Shown piece after piece: positions 8,901-22,683 of a stretch of DNA of 64,000 nt. How positions within the stretch are numbered: the first letter of the stretch is position 1; the number at the start of each line of letters is the position of its first letter. The notes beneath the pieces were generated by a model. That model was not told the origin of the DNA. It was given only the letters and a program-made list of their open reading frames with translations, and made no database searches. This DNA comes from Labia minor (taxonomy: Eukaryota; Arthropoda; Insecta; Dermaptera; Spongiphoridae): assembly GCA_963082975.1 (NCBI GenBank), contig OY720347.1:16753187-16817186 (forward strand). The letters are read 5' to 3'. The position numbers and the translations under genes are program-made.

Positions 8901-11189
8901 TGTCATTGTGATAGACATACTACAAAGGTGAAAAAATTTATATTCATTAGGATAAATATCTTCTAAAGGTAATAATCCAAAGAAAGAAAAATATTTTTAT
9001 ATATATATATATATTTTTAATTAAATATTTAAATAAATAAATCATCCTATTTATTTTAAACTTTTACAAAAATAAATAATTACTACATTTGTTAAATATT
9101 CTTTTTTTATTAATAAAAAAATATTGGTATATGATAATAATTTTGAATAATAAATGCATTTCTAAGTTTTTAAAAAAAAATTTTTGTAGATATTTTATAA
9201 AAAAAAAATTAACCTATACTTAAATTAATTTAATTTTAAAATAATTAGTTATAAAATAATTACATGATTGTCAACATTTGAGAAGTTATTTTAAAATATT
9301 AAGAGAATATCTTCTATCAACAATTTCACTTTTGCACCTTTACAAGAGTCTACATGAAATTATAAATCACAAAAAAAGTACACAATAATCTGCCAATTGT
9401 AATACAATTTTTATTTTTAATTTATTTCTTTTATTCAAAATAATAAATTTTATCTTTTTATACATTTAAGATATACAAAAACATATAAAATTTAAAAGTA
9501 TAATTTATAATTTATAAATTAAAAAAAAAATATCTCTAAATTCAAAATATTTTTTTCATATAATTTGTTTGACCATATCTCAAACATAATTTTTACTATA
9601 GTTTTTTTTTAAATTATTTAAATCAATGTGAAATTTTATATGATTAATTTTTACATCATAAATTTTAAATTACTTATCTAATTTTAATTATTCAGCAATT
9701 TATAATACTTACCATTCTTACTATCACCTTTTTAAATCCAAGTGACGTATATGAGGGTCGCATCACTCTTTACACTTCCCCACCTCTTTCTCTTAATTTT
9801 CAACCGTCTATCTAAAATGTCCAAATTATAGTAATTATAACTGGGTAAAATTAACTTTTATACGATTAGGCAACTTTCAGCACACGTCGAAATGTTTTCT
9901 ACTTCTCACATATAAATTTATAAAAAAAATTCTTGAACACTATTCTCCTTTTAATTATAAATATTATACAACGATAGACCTTTTAAAGAGATTTTTCTAA
10001 AGAAAATTTATTTCAATTTAATCAAATTTTATTTTATTTATTTTTTTTTAAAACTACTTCTTTGCAACTTGTCCTATACTAATAGAATTTAGGTTAAGAT
10101 TGGAGATCAGTTAAGGGTGCCTGGAAATACAGGTACTACCTGGTAATTTAATCTTGTCTATAGCATCCATATTCCTCCAACCGTCCATAATCCTCCCTCA
10201 TCATAATTGTATAATTAAAATAATTAATACCAGGTGTAAATAAATAACCAAATAATCATTACAATGCACAAAGGTGATTTTAAAAAACATATTTAAATAA
10301 ACATTATTATTATTATTATTATTATTATTAAAATATAGGTATGCTTTTTTTTAAAAAGAATCTATCTATTTCTTTGATCGGTAATCATTTAAAATGAAAA
10401 TTAAAGAATATAGTATTTTTTAACTAAAATATTTAACAAATATAAATTATTAATATTTAGAAGAAATTAAAAAGTTAATTTTTAGAATAAGTGAATTAAT
10501 TGATTAGAAATTAAAATAAAATATTTGATCTATTATATATATTTAATAATTCTGAATGGGAATTGCTAGAAATAAATATTTTTTTATAATCGTTATCGAA
10601 TAGGTTCTCTGAACTGAAAAGTGCTTCGGATGAACAGTGCATTACATAAATCTTATAAAAGATTTTATTAGAAAAAATATAATTTCTCTTATTTTTGAAT
10701 AAATAAATTGTATGGTGATTTATGTTTATAAACTGTGTACAAATATTATATTATTAAATAAAAAAAAGAAGAATGAAGGATATCTATAATAATTCACTTA
10801 ACTTATTTATGAATATTCTATAAAACATTATATCGAGTTCATTAAGTATAGGCACAATTTTTATTGGTTGATGAACCAATTTATACATACAAAATTTTAC
10901 TAGGTATACACTTTAGACAAAAATAGTTTAATTTTTCAATATACATCTTATACATAACAATAGCAGTTAGTTATTATTTGGTATAATATGTAAAAATACG
11001 TATATTTTTTTAAACATATTCTATTAAAATATGTTACAGTTTATAATACTAAATAAAATTACTTATATTTTATAAAAATTAATATTATAATTATAAATTT
11101 TAAATTCTTAAATTTTATTTTACAATAAAGAGGGATTAATAACGTCTTATAAAAAATATTCACTTTTTTTGTTATTAATTATAAATTAA
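8901..11189. other. No recognised feature
   Basis: Extremely AT-rich, with (TA)n at 8998-9013 and (ATT)n at 10303-10330. The less AT-rich piece at 10085-10200 (GGTGCCTGGAAATACAGG) stands out slightly but I cannot identify it. Confidence 0.5.
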
Positions 11190-11935
11190 TATTCGGCAAT
11201 TGCAATTAAAGATAGCGTAGAAAAATTAATCGAAGCAGGAAAGGTGGGTCTTGAAATTAATAGTGATAAGACAAAATATTTAGTGACAGAGGAATATTAT
11301 TAACACAGAACGTCTTAATATACAAATCGTAGAATTTGAAAATGTAGAAAAATTTAACTTAGGTTCTGTAATCACGTAGGATAATAATGTTCTAGAAGAA
11401 TTTAAATCGAGGTTGTAATCGGGTAACACCTGTTATCAAGCAGTAAAGCTTATTTCGTTAAAATTATTATCAAAGGGAATCAAAATTAAAATATATAAAA
11501 CACATATTTTGCCAGTTTTATTATATGGGTGTGAGGCATGGTCTATAACCTTAGGAGACGAGAGTAGATTTAGATTATTTGAGAATAGGATTCTGCGAAG
11601 CATTTATGGACCAAAGAAAGATGAGGTCATCAGTGAATGGTGGGGACAGCATAACGAGGAATTGCACGATCTCTATGCATTTCCACATATAGTTAGAGTT
11701 ATAAAATCAAGAAGGCCGCGATGAGCAGGACACGTGGCTAGAATGAGAGAGGAAAGAATGTGGAAAAATATATTGGCGGAGCTGCTGATTGGGAAATATC
11801 CGCTTGAAAGACCAAGGACTCGGTAGATGGACAATGTAGGAAGGGACGTGAGAGAGATGGGAGAGGGTAAGGGTGGCTCTGGCTCAGGATACGGCCACTC
11901 TCGAGTTCCATAGAACAGATAGATAGATAATTATA
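11190..11935 (+). mobile_element. RTE-like LINE 3' fragment, copy L2
   Basis: The best-preserved LINE copy. Frames at 11200-11470 carry a GLEINSDKTKY-like segment of the reverse transcriptase palm-thumb, then 11509-11724 gives VLLYGCEAWS, the FENRILR.IYGPK block and HNEELHDLY, ending RRPR before an in-frame TGA; AGHVARM follows immediately. These are conserved C-terminal blocks of arthropod RTE/CR1-like LINEs. At least two stops or frameshifts break it. It is 5' truncated and ends in (GATA)n at 11917-11930. Confidence 0.75.
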
Positions 11936-12590
11936 AATTAATAATAAATTATAAAATATTTAGAAAATATTTTAATAAATTTTAAGTTTTTCAAGATGTG
12001 CAAATTTTAATTAAATAAAGTTTAATATCACAATTTTAAAATATTCAAGTTGGATTCCTCTCCATTCACCTTAATGCTTATTAAATATTGAATGGATTAT
12101 CGATGAATAAACGACCCCTTGGTTTAGACAGTTAGTGCCATGATCAACTATTGTTTAATTATTTCTCAATCAATCAATATAGAATCCAAATCTAAAATAA
12201 AATCTAATCAATATTCCAATTATACAGACCGACACTATCATCTGCTAAATTTTTTTACTCATAATTGATTTATATATTTACAAAGTATAACAATTTGTTA
12301 TTATTATATTGTTTTCAATCAAAAGAAACTAGAAATAAGGCTTAAACAATTATTTATCAATAAAAACCTATCATTATTATAAAAAATGAAAAAAAGGAGT
12401 TAAAATATTATAATAAGCAAATTTAAATAATTTATTTTAGCCAGGTTGTCCACTGATTAAATCACAAGTTATATTAAAAAAATTTAGATTTATTTGAATC
12501 TAAATATATTTCAATTACATTTATAAAACACACAAAAAAATTAAAACTTATAAAGTAAATATTAAAAAAATAAATGTCTCATGAATTTGT
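11936..12590. other. No recognised feature
   Basis: AT-rich, nothing recognised. Confidence 0.5.
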
Positions 12591-12715
12591 TAAGTTTTGA
12601 TCACAAATCTTCTTTCTTCACGGGCCTCTCGCTCTTCGCTTCCTTCCTCTCACCTCAAAGTCCGAGCTCGGTCTGTCCAGCTAGCGGTAGGCAAATGCTA
12701 GCTATTTTTATTAGA
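12591..12715. other. Small pyrimidine-rich, GC-elevated block
   Basis: Contains TTCACGGGCCTCTCGCTC and TCCGAGCTCGGTCTGTCC in an AT-rich surround. A 68-codon frame (12581-12787) crosses it but has no recognised motif. Nature unknown. Confidence 0.3.
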
Positions 12716-12914
12716 TCAAGGGTCATATTTTTATTCTTACATTATATATTTTATTTATATTTAAATGAGTATATTAAATACACTTGATACAAAGATTGAT
12801 TTAGATAGATAAATGATAGATGCCAGAAAATATGCAATATATCTTTCTAATCTTAAATTAATTTTTAGTTTATTTTTCAATTGTTTATTGCGTTGTTATT
12901 ATCATGAACAATCA

Positions 12915-13135
12915 TAGTGATTCTCAACCTTTTTTTTTACCGCGGCACACTTTTAACGGTTTAAAAACTTGGCGGCACACAAAGAAAAATATAAGTGTAA
13001 AAATTTACCATATTGAAAAAAGTGGTCCCAAAAACGGTTTGCCTTTTTTTAGAACCAAATTGAAAAAATTTAGAAAAAAAGTCGGAAATGTTTAAGAGCC
13101 TCTTAATATCGCGGCACAGTGGTTGAGAATCACTG
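12915..13135. mobile_element. hAT-like miniature H1b
   Basis: 221 bp, termini TAGTGATTCTCAACC and GGTTGAGAATCACTG, flanked by AACAATCA and AACTATCA (7 of 8 match). Body homologous to H1a and H1d. Confidence 0.8.
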
Positions 13136-14396
13136 AACTATCAATACCGACTATTTAATCATTTATGTGGCGTATTGTGAAAAATATTTTATTGACAGTT
13201 TTAATTTTATAATCGATTGAATTTCAGAAGGCATCCCATTGATCAAATATAATATAATTGGGAATATTTTTAGTCTTTTGACCAAGGTTAATTAAATCTA
13301 CAAATATAATGTCTAATTTAAAAATCAAAATTTAACACTTCTATTTAAATACTATAGTATAATCATTAATGATATTTTAAACTTTAAATTGTAAGGACAA
13401 AAATTCTCTCCTGAAGTTTATGAATCTATTTCATTCATTATTTATATGAAATTAATAGATCGAATCTCAGACAGTAGTAATACCTATATATATAATATAT
13501 ATATACAAAAATTAAGCTTGAAAGTCATTGAATATTTAATTAAAAATTATTTTTATTAAGTTTAATATTTTTAAAATTTAATTTTAGTTAATATAAAACA
13601 ACCTTGTATTACTAATAAAAATGAGCGTTAGTTAATAAAATTAAAAACAAAAATTATAGGTAATTTAGAGAAAGCTATTTTGAAAAGTACTTCAAAGTTC
13701 CTGATATTTATGATAATTTTATTTGAGAAACGAGTGAAAGACGTTGAAAATTGTAATTCGAAATTTTTACCGATTGTAATATTATATAAATAAATGTGTG
13801 AGTAATAAGAATTAGATGATTAGGCACGTTCTTTTTTTTTACCATTTTTTTAAATTTACATATGTATAAAAAATATCATCAGTGTAAAGATCTTGATGCA
13901 CTCTAAAAGGTTTGACTGAAGAACCCTTTTCATCAAGCAATATCCAAGAATTAATTATTCATCCGAATGCATAAAAAGTACTAAAGGGATACTTTTCAAT
14001 ATGAAGACGTCCCCTCGTATAATGACACCGTCAAAAGGAAGCTATTGTTCCGAGGTTGTAGTCTTTGTAAATACGATCGTCGATCATATCATGTCTAATA
14101 AATTAATTATCATGTCTATTGTAGAATTAATTATCTAACCCCAAAGTATAGAAAAAAATTACTATAATTACAATATAAAAAAAATTACAAATAAAATACT
14201 AAATTATGTTAATTATTAATAATTTATTTTATTTATTGGTAAACCATTCCAATTAGCTTATTTTTTGATTTAAAAATTTATTTTAAAATAAAAAAAATAT
14301 CTTTTGTTTAAAGATTTTATTGGAATACCAGGAGTGTAACCTTAAATCGGCTGTTTTTTGAGAAAAACACGATAGTTAATGCAGAAAAGTGAAAAA
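13136..14396. other. No recognised feature
   Basis: AT-rich, nothing recognised apart from a TATATA run near 13483-13502. Confidence 0.5.
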
Positions 14397-14510
14397 TCTT
14401 TTGCGGTGGAATTCACATTTCTTCCAAAAAATTGGAAAAAATGTGTAGCCTTCATTGGCTACACATTTTTTCCAATTTTTTGGAAGAAATGTGAATTCCA
14501 CCGCAAAAGA
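14397..14510. repeat. Perfect 54-bp inverted repeat (hairpin) of a mariner-like gene end
   Basis: Arms 14397-14450 and 14457-14510 are exact reverse complements, separated by the 6-nt loop TTCATT. The arm reads on either strand as SFAVEFTFLPKNWKKCVA, which looks like the extreme C-terminus of a mariner-type transposase (the W.KC block that precedes the stop). On the minus strand the similarity continues through 14511-14560 (AKQWFLSKTK), so the right half is the parental copy and the left half is an inverted duplicate. The rest of the gene is absent. Confidence 0.75.
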
Positions 14511-17500
14511 ATTCATCCCCTTTGTTTTGGAGAGGAACCATTGCTTCGCATCTTCATATGAATTGAATTGCTGCTTAGTTGAGTATTAATAACTCCAGTG
14601 TAATTATCGATTTGTCTATTAAAGAACAAAATTTATACAAAAAAAATTCATACATAATTATGAGAAAAATGTTATTTTATAAATTTGAATTTTTTTAAAA
14701 ATTCTTTTAATTAAAAGTATACTATTAGTATTTAAGTTTCGTGTGAGAATAATATACATTTTAAGAAAATTCTAAATCATCATAAGTAATCATAAAGATA
14801 TATTTAATATTTAAAATATCCATATCACAAAAATATAAAAAAATATTAATATTTTAAATTTGTTAACTATTTTCAAATAATAATTAACAATTAATAACAA
14901 ATAACAAATGATAGTATTTAATTTATTATAGTAATTTTATAACTTGTTTAAAATTTTAGAATGCTGTTTCAAAATTCATTTTCATATTACCCATATTGGT
15001 ATTTACATAGATTGATATTTTTATTTTATTTTTACTTTTCCGCATTCAATTAAATTAAATGCACTTACCATATTAACCATAATATTTCTGTTAATCAAAT
15101 TTGTGTGGTTTTCAAAAGTCAATATTTATTAAAACCTAGGTATATATTTGCCAAAATAAATTTTTTATTTGTTTTAACATTTATTTATAAATTTATAATA
15201 AATTAATTTTTTATATTTGAAGATCAGATAAGTTGATTAAGATATAAAAGCTGAACGACCCGTTCCCTCAAAATGTTCTTTTAATCATTCAATCTCTACA
15301 ACTCAAATATGATGTAAATATAATCAAGTATTTTTAAAAACCATTAAACTGTGAACTAAAATTAGTAATCGATATGACTCGCTCACCCCCCCCCCCCCCA
15401 CGCCTGCCCAACTCTTACATTCCTAAATCAATTTTTTTTTCTCTCATTTTATTACAAATTCCCTTATTATAAATGAAAATGTTTTACAATGATTATTCGG
15501 TTAAATGAACCACAAATAATCTTTCGTTCTAAATGTTTCAACTTAAAATATTTGCAATTGTTTCTAAAACAAGGCTATCCAAATTCCTTAAGATAATAAT
15601 ATTATTTATTCTACAAATACTTGAAATTATTTCTTTGTTTATTTTACACAAATTATTTCGCAAAACATCAAGTATTTAGTTGATTGTGATTTCACAAATG
15701 ATTTTTCATTACTTATTTTTAAAGACAAAGAGTTCAATTAGTATATATAGATACATTTCTTTTTATTTATGTTCCTGAACCAATAGTCGAGTAGTTAAAA
15801 TCTGATTCAACCTTTGAGTCCTTCCTCACCGGCTTCCGCCATTAAACCACTTAATTACTTATCATAAGCGGGATTATCACCAACTAGCCTTCCAATTATG
15901 GATTCATTTGATGGTAAATATATTATTATATATAATTACTTTGCAAGCAGATTATTAGACGTTTTTATATAAATTAATAATATAATTTTGTAGTTCTATC
16001 ACGTGGAACTTTTATTTATATGTATAATATACCTATATATTGTGTATTATATCTTTTTTATTTTTTATTTTTAAATAAAAAAAAACAAGCCTATATAAGC
16101 ACCAGTGATTTATTTCAAATCGTTATTTCAAAGCCATCTTGCCTTGACCATAATGTTGATCAATCAGCCCCTCCAAGCATGTCCACGCGCTTCTTGGAAT
16201 TATAATTTTGTTCTTGGGTCCTACTGTATTTAAGGGACAATTTTTTGATGCCTAAAATATAATAATTTGTAATGTATTGAACCTTTTTCGGCGCAGATTT
16301 TATGTAATATACGTTATTAAACTGATTAAATTTAATTTACTATCTAAAAAAGAAAATTTAAATATATAAATATTTAAAATATCGAAAAAAGTAGCTACAA
16401 ACTTTTAACTAATATTGTTGTGTGACGATAAAATTAATTTCATTTTCGTTCGTCGAGTAAGAATTTGAATTATTTTAGTAATTTTATTAGGTAGTTATTG
16501 ATAATATCTATTACCTTGATTATAAAAACCAAATAATAATAATAATATTAATATAACAGCCATGTTCTTTTCTTTTTAATTATATAATAAAATAAACAAA
16601 AATAGATCTTATCCGAAACTTAATATATATTATTATATATAAATAGCTTTAGAAAATAAATGTTCAACAAGTGTGTCTGCTTTTGATTTTTTTATTTTAT
16701 TTGAATATTACAATATATTGATTTATTTACTCTATCAATTTCGTGTATCACATCAAGATTAGACTAATTATACTTGTTTTTTTTTTATTTGATTTGTTTG
16801 TATATGCATATCAAAAATGTACGATATTCAATATCAGCTAGTTGATTTTTTTTTTTCAAACCAAAATCCACTCTTGGTAAATTGAGTGGTTTGATAGAGA
16901 TAAAGCAAACATTGTGCAGATTTCAAGCGATGCTTTTAGTATGCACTAGAGAGGTTTGTTGTCCGTTGTCTCTTAATATCCGGGGGTGAAGAGATTGCTG
17001 AATATGAAAACAATTGACCATACATGAAATGATAACAGAAACCATTTTCTGGTCATCATCCAAGCTTACTACTTTCTCTAAAGCTTAATCCTTACTAGCC
17101 TTACAAAAGGTAATCCCTATAATCAAAAAGTTAATATTATTATTTCATTCAGAGCACTCGGCTGGACATTTGTCATTTCAATTTAATTTAAAAAAAAAAT
17201 GCATAAGATTACCATATGGGAGAAAGAAAACCGGAAAAGCAAATGTCTCGTAAAATATGCTTTCACATTCCTTTAGGACTTATAATGTGTTTGTTTTTAT
17301 CTCACCAGAATAAAACTATAAAATATATTTTAGTGAAAACATATTCCACAATTTGAATTCACTACAAAAACACCTGTTATTAATGTATAATTAATTATTT
17401 AATTATCATAAAAAAAATATTATATGTAGAAAGGAAAGATCCAGAATATTTTACGATCAGATAATTCTTATTAAATAATTCAAATCATGAATTATAATTT

Positions 17501-17910
17501 CTATAATTACTTTTAAACTGTTTTTTATTAAAATGTTAATATACATTTTGATAACAATGTGTCATTTCTCGCATAGTTGTAATTATATACTACATTATAT
17601 AAATAAAACCAAAGAGAATTAATTATAATTTGAACATTATCGATCAACAAGTCTACACATTTTGTTTGATTGGAACATATTTATTTCTTTTACTCATATA
17701 TTTGATAAAAACTAATGAGTATATTTGTAAATATAAAAATCTTCTCCTCAAACTCTATATATTTCTTTATTATTAAATATATGCCCTCTAACTTTTATAC
17801 ATCATATGAAAGAAGTGCACCTATCAAATCGTTTGCCGCTTTAGCGGTGTAGCGGTGTAGTATGACCAGTACAACAGATTTTCTCAACCTTTTTCTTGAT
17901 TTTATTATTT
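14511..17910. other. No recognised feature beyond the hairpin flank
   Basis: 14511-14560 continues the mariner-like fragment on the minus strand. The remainder is AT-rich; it includes a run of about 13 C at 15387-15399 and otherwise nothing I can name. Confidence 0.45.
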
Positions 17911-18073
17911 TATTAGAACGGATATTTCAAATAGCTTTCCAATTTTAATCACGTAGACAGGGTGGACCTCGTTCCTAAAACTGTTGCTAGAGAGAAATTC
18001 CCTTATTAGGTCTTGGAATTAAACCAGGGCCCAAAAAGTTGAGAGTGAAGCTTGTTGGATCACCCCAGACTGA
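17911..18073 (-). mobile_element. SINE-related fragment, copy S3
   Basis: Shares AGCTTTCCAATTTT.ATC and AGAGAAATTCCCTT with copies S1 and S2 in the same order and spacing. The B-box position (about 18021-18031, GGAATTAAACC on the plus strand) is degenerate. No flanking duplication found. Confidence 0.4.
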
Positions 18074-19464
18074 ATGGAGACTTTTCATTAAATTTAATAT
18101 ATATTTGAATTATAATTTTTCAATTTTAATTTCAAATCATTAAATAAACAAATTCTTATTTGGGGTTAATTATAAAGTAAGATAAAGCCACCAGCAATTG
18201 ACCACTCAAGAAAAATTTTATCATTTATATAATGCTAAAGTTTAAACATTATGTTGATCCCTAGAGAAAAAACTTTAATTTTAGAATGATGCATCATACA
18301 CAGAGGGATTATTTTTTATTGTAAGGTACCTTTCTGGACCAGGCCTCATTAGAAATCAAAAGATTGAGTAATTAGTCTTATTTTTATGCCAGTTGTTCCC
18401 CATCAAGAAATTTAAAATATAAACATAATACTTTAGAAAAATGATACAAGTTTTTATTAAAACAATAAAAAGACATCTAACATAGAATTCAATATTTTAA
18501 GAAATGATTTATTATACAAAAACAATCTATAATTCATTTTTTCATAGAATATTATTTTTGTAGTTTAATGGAAATTTTAATTAATTTAATTAAATCTTAA
18601 TCATTTTTCTGTTGATATTTTACTTTTAATTTGATAATATTATTTTATATGAAGATATATCGTATATTTACAAAACTGTTATTTGGATAAGTTGATCTAT
18701 TTACTTTCATTTGATAATAAAAATGAAATGTTATATTCAAAGACATTTCCATAAGCTTTTACATTCGGTCGTCTGTTCTATCCTATTATCATTTGTCACC
18801 GTATTATTGTTCTTGCCATCTTGTTATCTTTTTCCTCGTTTTTGTTTAACTTACCATAATTCCGCATTCATAAGTTTTTGAGTTTTTGTTTAGAACATAA
18901 ATTCCTATAATATTTAATTTAAATATAAGAATGGTTAATGGTTAATGGTTAATGTTTAAAAAAAAAAATTGGGTTAATAAAAATATTCAATATATTTACA
19001 ATTTGTGCATTTTTATACTCATATATAGGTGGATAGATGAAGAAATAAATTATTTTTATTTATTTCTCATCACATTTTAAAAATTCAAAGTTTTCAAATT
19101 AAATTGGAATATTGTGAATTAAGTAAACAAACAAAAATGATTATTTTTTAGAATTGATCTTCAATATTTTTTCAGGAGCTAATAAAAAAAAAGCTATTAG
19201 ATTATATATTTGCTTTTTTTCAATATCAAAGAGATTAATGAAGTTAGTCCGGTGATCAGCGCATCTTTATAAAAATCGAACCCTCGGGATATTCGAAAGT
19301 GTAATCTTATTGTTAAAAATGCCTTTAAAAAAATTTCTTTGAACTTTTCGAAATATATTCAAAGAGTATTTTCAATTTCTTTTTTTTTATTCAGTTATCC
19401 AAAATGTAAAAGTCATCAAAACTAAATCTTTTTTTCTTAATTTAGATTAATCTTCAATAAAAAT
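18074..19464. other. No recognised feature
   Basis: AT-rich; a short GGTTAATGGTTAATGGTTAAT tandem lies at about 18932-18953. Confidence 0.5.
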
Positions 19465-19952
19465 TTCCAACTACAGAAACAATTTCAAATAATTTTAATA
19501 TATCTATTAATGCAATAAAAAACAGATATGGATATAACATAAATATTTTTATAATATTTTATTTTATTTATAATATATAAGGAGCCGCTGGATGTGACGT
19601 CATGAAGATGATTTTTCCCGAGGATAAAACCAATACAAAGTGCATATATAAGTGCAGATATGTAAAAAATCTCCTCATGTGAAATTTGGTGTGAAAATAA
19701 CCTTTCCCTTCCTATCGTCGAGCGGTAATACTACCTTTCTGGATATACACCAAAAGTTGATCATACTGTGATGCATTAAGTAAATATACAAAATTTTATC
19801 AAAATCCGTTGAGCCATTCAAGCTGTACACATCTATAAGGACGGACGGACTTTTTTCTGATAACAAAATGTATGATTCGTGGAGATATGTAAAAATCTCC
19901 ACTTATGAAATTTGAGGTGAAAACAATACCCCCCTTAATATCGTCGGTCGGT
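19465..19952 (-). mobile_element. Helentron-type non-autonomous element, family B copy 3 (truncated)
   Basis: Minus-strand copy that begins ACCGACCGACGATA at 19952, preceded on its own strand by a T-run. It keeps the core phrase ACGGATTTTGATAAAATTTTG-like block, a shortened (GTCC)n tract (GGACGGACGGAC at 19840-19852 on the plus strand) and one TGACGTCA. It stops at the GGAAATT phrase near 19465 and lacks the 3' inverted repeat and stem-loop seen in copies 1 and 2. Confidence 0.65.
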
Positions 19953-20689
19953 AAAAAATAATCATGAAACATTCTAATTTGGAAATATTTATTAAAATTG
20001 TTGATTTATATAATATATAGTGCATATATGATAATAATGACGCATACAACTATTTGAATATATATTTTTAAGGGCCTCTTCCTCCCTCCTCTTGTCTCCC
20101 ATTTAGGAATACCCAATGACCATTTTTTTTTTTGGAAAATCTATCTAATTGATTTATGCAATTTTTATTATTCTTTTATTGTGTCCACCCATAGACAATT
20201 TCTTTTAATATTTGTTTTATTTATTGTCATTTGAGATTTATAGAAAAAATAACAATATATTCTATATTAGTATTATTTTCAACTACAATTGATCATACAT
20301 AATTTAGAAGAATTTTTAAAAGATCTCTTGTTCATGAAATATTATTTTTATTATTTTCTTGAGATATTAATAAATGTAAATAGTATAAGACGATTTGATT
20401 ATTTCTGGGAAGGATAGCTCTTTAATGGTTATAGATCCTATTTTACCTTAATTATCATAACTATTTCTTATGAAACCAGATGTTCTTAATTCCATGTTCT
20501 CAATTTTATACATAGATTAAGAAATGAGTAATAAAAATTTAAAAAAAATAACATGAGAAATAATCATATCTTAATAATATGGTGATATTTATGGTCCATA
20601 CTCAGGAGTTGCAAAGATTTTACAAGGTTGCTTATATAAAACAATTTACTAAATTTTAATAACTCTTAATAATCTCCATCATCTTAGTT
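19953..20689. other. No recognised feature
   Basis: AT-rich, nothing recognised. Confidence 0.5.
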
Positions 20690-20953
20690 CAGTGATTCTC
20701 AACCTTTTTTTTACTGCGGCACACTTAACGCTTTAAAAATTTGGCGGCACACAAAGAAAAAGATAAATGTAAAAGTTTACATTAAAAAAAGTGGTCCCAA
20801 AAACGGTTTACCTTTTTTTTATTTCTATAAAAATTAAGAAAGTCGGAAATTTTTAAGAGCCTAGTCCCAAAAACGTTTTACTTTTTTTTTTTAGAAAAAA
20901 GTCGGAGATGTTTAAGGGCCTCATAATCTCGAGGCACACTAAAGTGGTCACTG
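20690..20953. mobile_element. hAT-like miniature H1c, internally duplicated
   Basis: 264 bp. Starts CAGTGATTCTCAACC; the right end reads GTGGTCACTG, so the TGAGAA part of the right terminal repeat is missing. Flanks TCTTAGTT and TCTTAGAT match at 7 of 8. The block CCCAAAAACG(G/T)TTTAC...GTCGGA occurs twice, an internal tandem duplication absent from the other H1 copies. Confidence 0.75.
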
Positions 20954-22186
20954 TCTTAGATTGTTACAAAGCAAATAAAATATGAATTGGTTGTCTTTAT
21001 TCTTTAAAATGTTAAAAAAAATTTAACAATTTTCTCTTTAATTAAAAATATATTTTAAATCATATTTTTTTCATCTTTTCTTATTTTCCTTTTTTTTGTT
21101 AAATTATAATAACAAATTTTTCCATTTTGATAAGATGGACAATAACTCTACCCTCGATCACTTTCTTTTGTATATATTCTAGTTTCTTCTCTCATTCTTT
21201 CTTTTTGTTGATTTTATTTTCTATTTATTCAATAGATCAAGTAACTTTTTTCAGTATTTTTATTGATTTATCCATTCTTATCCTCCTTTTCATTCTCTTT
21301 TTTTTACTTCATTTACATTCATTGATCTTTCATATTTCTCTTTCTAAAATAAACATCAAAAACCAATTTACTTACTTACTTACTGGCTCTGTTTATTTAC
21401 CAATATTCATGTTTCTGTGATTTTAATCATGAATAAATTATTAACTTAAATTAATTAATTAACTCTTTGTAATTGTACGTGAATTAAATAATGATTGTGG
21501 TAGTCTATAGAATATCAATTTATTTTATTTATTTATTTTTTTTAATTATAAAACAAATTTATGGTAATAAGTAAACCAAGAGAGAAAACTTTTTATACTT
21601 CGTAAAAAATTAACTTCAACAAAATATTTTGGTTTCTTATATTTCTATACAATTTTCAAAAAAACAACAAAAACCTATATTATAATGTAGAATATAGGTA
21701 TTCATAAAATAAAAATTGTATCTTATTTTGTTTGAAGACTTCTATCATTGAGGCTCAGGTGCTCTGGGTGCTGGGTTGACAAAGTACTAAACTCAACTTT
21801 ACTTTACTTTAACATTATGTAAAAGTTTTCTAACATATCAGTTAAACCAGAAAACAGTTCACAAAGAAAAATAATACATTATTATCAACTTATTTAAACT
21901 TAAACTTTCCAATTGTCTCCTCTGGTTCAAATAAATGTATTTTAAATTTATATTCTTTAATCTCCTTAATTTTTATAAAAACATCAATTTTCACAAATTT
22001 CTTCGAAATACCAATTATATAATATTAATTGATGCACTTTAAGTTTATTTTAGTCTCAAAAAAATTACCTCTTCCAAAAAAAGAAATATAATCAGATTAA
22101 TAAATTGTTTTAATGACTTCAAAGAAATATACATTATATTTTTGTCTACAAAGTAATATAATGTAAATTATTATAATAAAAGGGTA
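20954..22186. other. No recognised gene
   Basis: Includes a 97-codon hydrophobic frame at 21127-21420 composed of F, I, L and S from T-rich sequence; it looks like composition, not a gene. Nothing else recognised. Confidence 0.45.
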
Positions 22187-22683
22187 GGTCAATAGATCCG
22201 TCACTTTTTGAATTTACCGTCTCTTAAATGAAACGCCAACACTGCTCCTGTCAGCAGGCAACCATCAGCTGAATCTTGTCGAAATTTGAACCAGATGTAT
22301 CTTTTAGTTTGTTTGACATTCGTTTGACGACTACCTCGTGATTTGAGAAGAAAATGGACAAAGTGAATTTCTATGAAAATCCAAGAATTGGGATACGCTC
22401 TCATCCGCCCTATTCTTCGGATTTAGCCCCGAGTGACGATTTCTTGTTTCAAAACCTGAAATAATAGCTCGGCAGAAAGAGATTTAACTCCAACGATGAA
22501 ATCATTTCATAATCAAATTTATTTTGATGTCCTCGATAAATCTTATTTTTTGGAAGAGATAAAAAAAAAATTGAGAAACGTTGGACGAAGTGTATCGAGC
22601 TCAAAGGAGACTACGTTGAAAAATAAAATAATTTTTTATCCAAAAACCTATGTTTCATTCAAAAAGTCATGGACTTAATTACC
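22187..22683 (+). mobile_element. Deleted mariner-like element, copy M1
   Basis: 497 bp between TA dinucleotides (22185-22186 and 22684-22685). Outer sequences are imperfect inverted repeats sharing GTCA(C/T)..TTTTTGAA. An ATG near 22353 starts a short frame that jumps to HPPYSSDLAPSD, the third-Asp motif of mariner transposase, and the final segment near 22585-22625 retains KGDYVEK-like residues. Nearly all of the transposase between the start and the third Asp is gone, and the rest has stops. Non-functional. Confidence 0.65.

Noticed and set aside
21127-21420. 97-codon hydrophobic frame as a membrane protein
   Set aside because: F/I/L/S bias is what T-rich DNA produces; no context, no homology recognised.
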